9,253 nucleotides of DNA, taken from assembly GCA_904502015.1 (NCBI GenBank), contig CAJGEA010000067.1, positions 1-9,253 on the forward strand. Reading direction: 5' to 3'. Origin of the DNA: an uncultured Clostridia bacterium. GTDB taxonomy: Bacteria > Bacillota > Clostridia > Oscillospirales > CAG-272. The position numbers and the translations under genes were made by a program. Positions 7,036 to 9,253 of this stretch are shown here, piece by piece (the stretch's first letter is position 1; every line of letters begins with the position of its first letter). The notes under the pieces are model-generated. The model did not search any database. It was given only the letters and a program-made list of their open reading frames with translations, and was not told the origin of the DNA.

Positions 7036-7105
7036 AGGAATACCTCCGATCGGGTAATAGCGCGTAGTTACGCCAAGTAGCACGCCTCGCGGCGCGGCGG
7101 TCGGG

Positions 7106-8905
7106 TTACTGACCGCTCAAGGTATCGTCAATATAGGCAAAAAAATTGCCGGGCTCGGGAACGGTTGCGGGGGCGTTTACGCTCAACACAAAAAACGGCA
7201 GGCGGTCACGCTCCCCCTCCGACACCCGCACTGTGACCTTCACGGTGTGCCGTCCCGCATCCAGCTCTCCGTCCCATCTCTGGGTGGCGGGGACGCGATG
7301 GTAGGCGGGCAGGAACAGGGTTTTACCCTCGGTGCTGAAGATCACCTCGCCGTCCAATTCCACCGTAACGGGATCGACGCAGTTGCAGAGCAGGCGGGTG
7401 GGACGGGCAACGGGGGTGTTCAGGGTGGCCTCGGCCACGTAGATCCCCGTCTCGCTCAATGCGGGGAATCTCACCGTACACGCAGGAATGAGCACATCCA
7501 CGCCATTCAAATTCCAACGATTGGGCGCAAGGAGTGTAAAGGGGGTGCGATAGGTTGTCCACAGGCTGTCGCAGTTGTGGCGGCGCACCGTCAGGCGGCA
7601 GGCGTACACGCGATCGGCGGGAATGGCAGCCCCTTCTACGGCGCGAATGGTGGGCGAATAGGTAACGGACTGTTCGGGGGAGATCACGAGCGTGGTAACG
7701 GTATCGCACGCGAGCCCCTCGGGACACTCGACCGACAGCGTGACCTTCCACGGCCACGTCGTGCGGTTGGTCAGGGTAAATGTGGGGGTACAGGGTTGCT
7801 CGGGGGCAACCGTGGGGGCGCCGCCGTAGCGAAGATCCACGCAAACCGCCTCGTCGCGGCGGCTGTCGGGAGGCAGGGTGAAGTGCTGAACCTCAAAATC
7901 CGACTCGTCCTCCTCGGTGATCACGAAGCGGTCGGGATCCTCCAGCGAGAGCATGGTATTGAGCTTGATGCAGCGGCGTGTCAGCTCGTCAAGATCGGCG
8001 GGAGCGCGGAAGCCGCGGATGGCCGCCGACACCGTAATAGCATCTCCGATGGGCTCGGCCCAACGGGCAGAAATACCCTCACGGCCGTACAGAATGCCCC
8101 AGATTGCACCGCAGGTGGCCACCGTGCAATCGGTATCGTAGCCCAGATTGACCACCTTGAGGATGGCGTCCTCGAAATCCTTACCCCACAGAAGTCCCGT
8201 CAGCTCAAACGCGATGTTCTGCGGTGCGTCGGTAAAATTGGGACTGCCGTAAGCCTCCAGAATGGCGGTACGCGCCTTGGGGAGGGCCACGCCGCGTTCA
8301 AAGAGGGACAGGGTGAGGCTGACCGCGCCGTGGGTACGGGAGGTTGCGGGGATGTAGGTCAGCGCCTCACGGATGAGGGCAGGCACGTCCTGCGACTCAA
8401 AGGCCGCCGCCTCCAGCGCGGCGTTAAAGATTTCACCGAACACGCCCTCACCGCCTGCGTGGTCCACGACGGCATCCTGCCACGCGAAATACGCCGCCAT
8501 CTTGGGGTTTCCCGCGCAGATGGCCGCCCAGATCTCGGAGCGGATGGGGCTGCCCATGCAGTTGGTAAAATGGTTATCGAACGTGCCCGAAAAAGGGGGG
8601 GTGAAGCCGTAGCGCATGGCCGTGCCGCCATAGCCGTACTCGTCCCACGGGAAGAAGCAATGCTCGGTCCACTCGGCGGCGATATGAGTTGCCGTCGTGC
8701 CCGCGCCGTGCTGCTCTATAGCGTGCAGGTTGAGGAGCTGCAGGTCAAGGTCGTCGTTGGGAAGCGCACCGCCCTCGCCCAAGCGGGGGTACCACGTGAG
8801 CTCCATGACCTCCATGCGTCCCTCAACGGGGGTACCCAGCGTGCCTCCGATATTCTTTCCCAGCCAGCAGGCGTAAATTTTATCGTAAAGTGTTGCGCGA
8901 TCCAT
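7106..8905 (-). CDS. ADP-ribosylglycohydrolase family protein with C-terminal beta-rich domain
   Basis: The 599-residue protein begins with an ADP-ribosylglycohydrolase (DraG/ARH-like) all-alpha domain, about 1-320. That family cleaves the N- or O-glycosidic bond between ADP-ribose and an acceptor, or related ribosides, using two metal ions. Seen here are the N-terminal CWLGKNIGGTLGTPVEG (13-29), the first metal motif as P49-N-D-D-L-D (in place of the usual TDDT), and the second at D257-T-D-C followed by a Gly-rich stretch typical of the C-terminal helix. Residues about 340-599 are rich in predicted beta strands (for example VELDGEVIF near 515 and GRHTVKVTVRV near 551) and resemble beta-sandwich accessory domains; I cannot name their family. 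There is no signal peptide. The ATG at 8905 is preferred over the Met at 8953 because GGAAAGGGA lies 6 nt before it and the upstream Met lies beyond the predicted transcription start. It is the first gene of an operon with the RCC1-like gene. Substrate is unknown: protein-, nucleic acid- or nucleoside-linked ADP-ribose are all possible. Confidence 0.88.
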   Translation of the reverse strand: MDRATLYDKIYACWLGKNIGGTLGTPVEGRMEVMELTWYPRLGEGGALPNDDLDLQLLNLHAIEQHGAGTTATHIAAEWTEHCFFPWDEYGYGGTAMRYGFTPPFSGTFDNHFTNCMGSPIRSEIWAAICAGNPKMAAYFAWQDAVVDHAGGEGVFGEIFNAALEAAAFESQDVPALIREALTYIPATSRTHGAVSLTLSLFERGVALPKARTAILEAYGSPNFTDAPQNIAFELTGLLWGKDFEDAILKVVNLGYDTDCTVATCGAIWGILYGREGISARWAEPIGDAITVSAAIRGFRAPADLDELTRRCIKLNTMLSLEDPDRFVITEEDESDFEVQHFTLPPDSRRDEAVCVDLRYGGAPTVAPEQPCTPTFTLTNRTTWPWKVTLSVECPEGLACDTVTTLVISPEQSVTYSPTIRAVEGAAIPADRVYACRLTVRRHNCDSLWTTYRTPFTLLAPNRWNLNGVDVLIPACTVRFPALSETGIYVAEATLNTPVARPTRLLCNCVDPVTVELDGEVIFSTEGKTLFLPAYHRVPATQRWDGELDAGRHTVKVTVRVSEGERDRLPFFVLSVNAPATVPEPGNFFAYIDDTLSGQ

Positions 8906-8943
8906 AAAAAATCCCTTTCCACGCGAAAAATGTATATAACAGT

Positions 8944-8972
8944 AGTATAACAAAAAATCCCCCCTCGGTCAA
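8944..8972 (-). promoter_or_regulatory. Promoter of the hydrolase/RCC1-like operon
   Basis: On the minus strand TTGACC (8972-8967) and TATACT (8949-8944) are separated by exactly 17 bp. Transcription should start near 8937, leaving a leader of about 30 nt before the ATG at 8905. The -35 box is the loop of a C5T/AG5 hairpin (8960-8977), so promoter and hairpin are interleaved. Confidence 0.8.
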
Positions 8973-8977
8973 GGGGG
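8952..8977 (-). terminator. Terminator-like hairpin overlapping the operon promoter
   Basis: Read on the minus strand, CCCCCT (8977-8972) pairs with AGGGGG (8965-8960) around a 6-nt loop, and is followed by GA then TTTTTT (8957-8952). This has the form of a short intrinsic terminator for transcripts entering from the right. The same bases supply the -35 box and spacer of the operon promoter. It could isolate the operon from upstream reading, or the inverted repeat could be a regulator site. Confidence 0.5.
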
Positions 8978-8990
8978 ACAAAAGTATTTT

Positions 8991-9253
8991 CCGCAAAAAA
9001 TGTGGTTGCTCAATCGGCTTTCAAACTTCGGCCACCTGCGGTGGAGTTTTGAATCGGGACAGGTTATCATTTGCCTACCGTCTTCCCCGATGGAATGCCC
9101 TGCGGGCGGCACTTTCAAATTTGGATTTATCTGTCTGTTTGATATCTGTTTTTATGTACTTTTCTCCCACCAGCGGGAGATCTCCTCGCCCTTGCGGGCT
9201 CGGCGTACCAAAAGAGGCGCCGCATAAGGGAAAACCTACGGTTTTTCCTTATG
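8991..9253. repeat. Non-coding palindrome cluster at the right edge
   Basis: No gene is supported in this stretch. It holds a series of short hairpins: CCACC/GGTGG with loop TGC (9032-9044, followed by AGTTTTG), GCCC/GGGC with loop TGC (9097-9107), TCTCCC/GGGAGA (9163-9180), GCCC/GGGC with loop TTGC (9188-9199), the palindrome GGCGCC (9216-9221) and a long hairpin at 9223-9253. The repeated TGC-loop, GC-stem design suggests clustered REP-like elements. An open frame starting at 9000 lacks a ribosome binding site and is read straight through these hairpins, so it is not annotated. Confidence 0.6.
9223..9253. repeat. 31-nt hairpin at the window end
   Basis: CATAAGGGAAAACC (9223-9236) and GGTTTTTCCTTATG (9240-9253) are inverted repeats of 14 nt with one mismatch and a TAC loop. 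It ends exactly at the window edge, so it may be part of a larger element such as a repeat end or a terminator for a gene beyond the window. Confidence 0.65.

Noticed and set aside
5767..7080. Plus-strand open frame (437 codons) opposite the RCC1-like gene
   Set aside because: Repeat-rich, GC-rich coding sequence on the minus strand leaves long antisense frames; the translation shows no domain and its apparent repeats mirror the propeller repeats.
7036..7083. N-terminal extension of the RCC1-like protein to the Met at 7083
   Set aside because: The additional 16 residues lack a ribosome binding site, while the Met at 7035 has GGAGG at 7-nt spacing.
7247..8950. Long plus-strand open frame (567 codons) opposite the hydrolase gene
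   Set aside because: It is antisense to a gene with clear catalytic motifs, its translation has no recognisable domain and is rich in Gly, Arg and His as expected from GC-rich antisense frames, and no ribosome binding site or promoter supports it.
9000..9227. Short plus-strand open frame of 75 codons at the right edge
   Set aside because: No ribosome binding site precedes the ATG and the frame runs through several hairpins of the intergenic repeat cluster.

Overview
The window looks like a chromosomal segment from a GC-rich gut-type Clostridia member (Bacillota). The basis is protein style, strong AGGAGG-type ribosome binding sites, sigma-A-like promoters with near-consensus boxes, and intergenic stretches full of short GC-rich palindromes of the kind I associate with Oscillospiraceae and Ruminococcaceae. 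The taxonomic placement is inference; no rRNA or other marker is present.

Layout from left to right. Bases 1-242 hold no gene: three consecutive hairpins (24-78, 88-117, 124-142), then a good intrinsic terminator for the leftward gene. Bases 243-1178 (minus) encode a canonical ribokinase, RbsK. Bases 1179-1464 are a divergent control region with a near-consensus rbsK promoter, an inverted repeat over its -35 box, a 24-nt tandem repeat, and one or two promoters facing right. Bases 1465-3260 (plus) encode an OmpR/PhoB-type response regulator and a membrane histidine kinase whose genes overlap by ATGA. A short palindromic intergenic repeat follows. Bases 3387-4103 (plus) encode a TVP38/TMEM64 (VTT, DedA-superfamily) membrane protein. 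A 19-bp perfect-stem hairpin then separates it from a convergent leftward operon. That operon is read from right to left: an ADP-ribosylglycohydrolase-family protein with a C-terminal beta-rich extension (7106-8905), then a 957-residue protein built almost wholly of RCC1-like beta-propeller repeats (4162-7035). Its promoter lies at 8944-8972, and a terminator-like hairpin overlaps the -35 box. Bases 8973-9253 again hold only palindromes.

How the genes may work together. The two-component pair is a self-contained signalling unit with no obvious target next to it other than the divergently transcribed rbsK and the downstream VTT protein. RbsK makes ribose 5-phosphate. The ADP-ribosylglycohydrolase could release ADP-ribose or ribose from a ribosylated substrate, so the neighbourhood hints at ribose or ADP-ribose metabolism, but the two genes are in separate transcription units. 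The most unusual part is the two-gene operon pairing a DraG-like hydrolase with a giant, apparently cytoplasmic RCC1-like protein whose repeats fall into three blocks of about 7, 8 and 7 blades. I do not know a described system with this pairing. No CRISPR, tRNA, rRNA, transposase or phage gene was seen.
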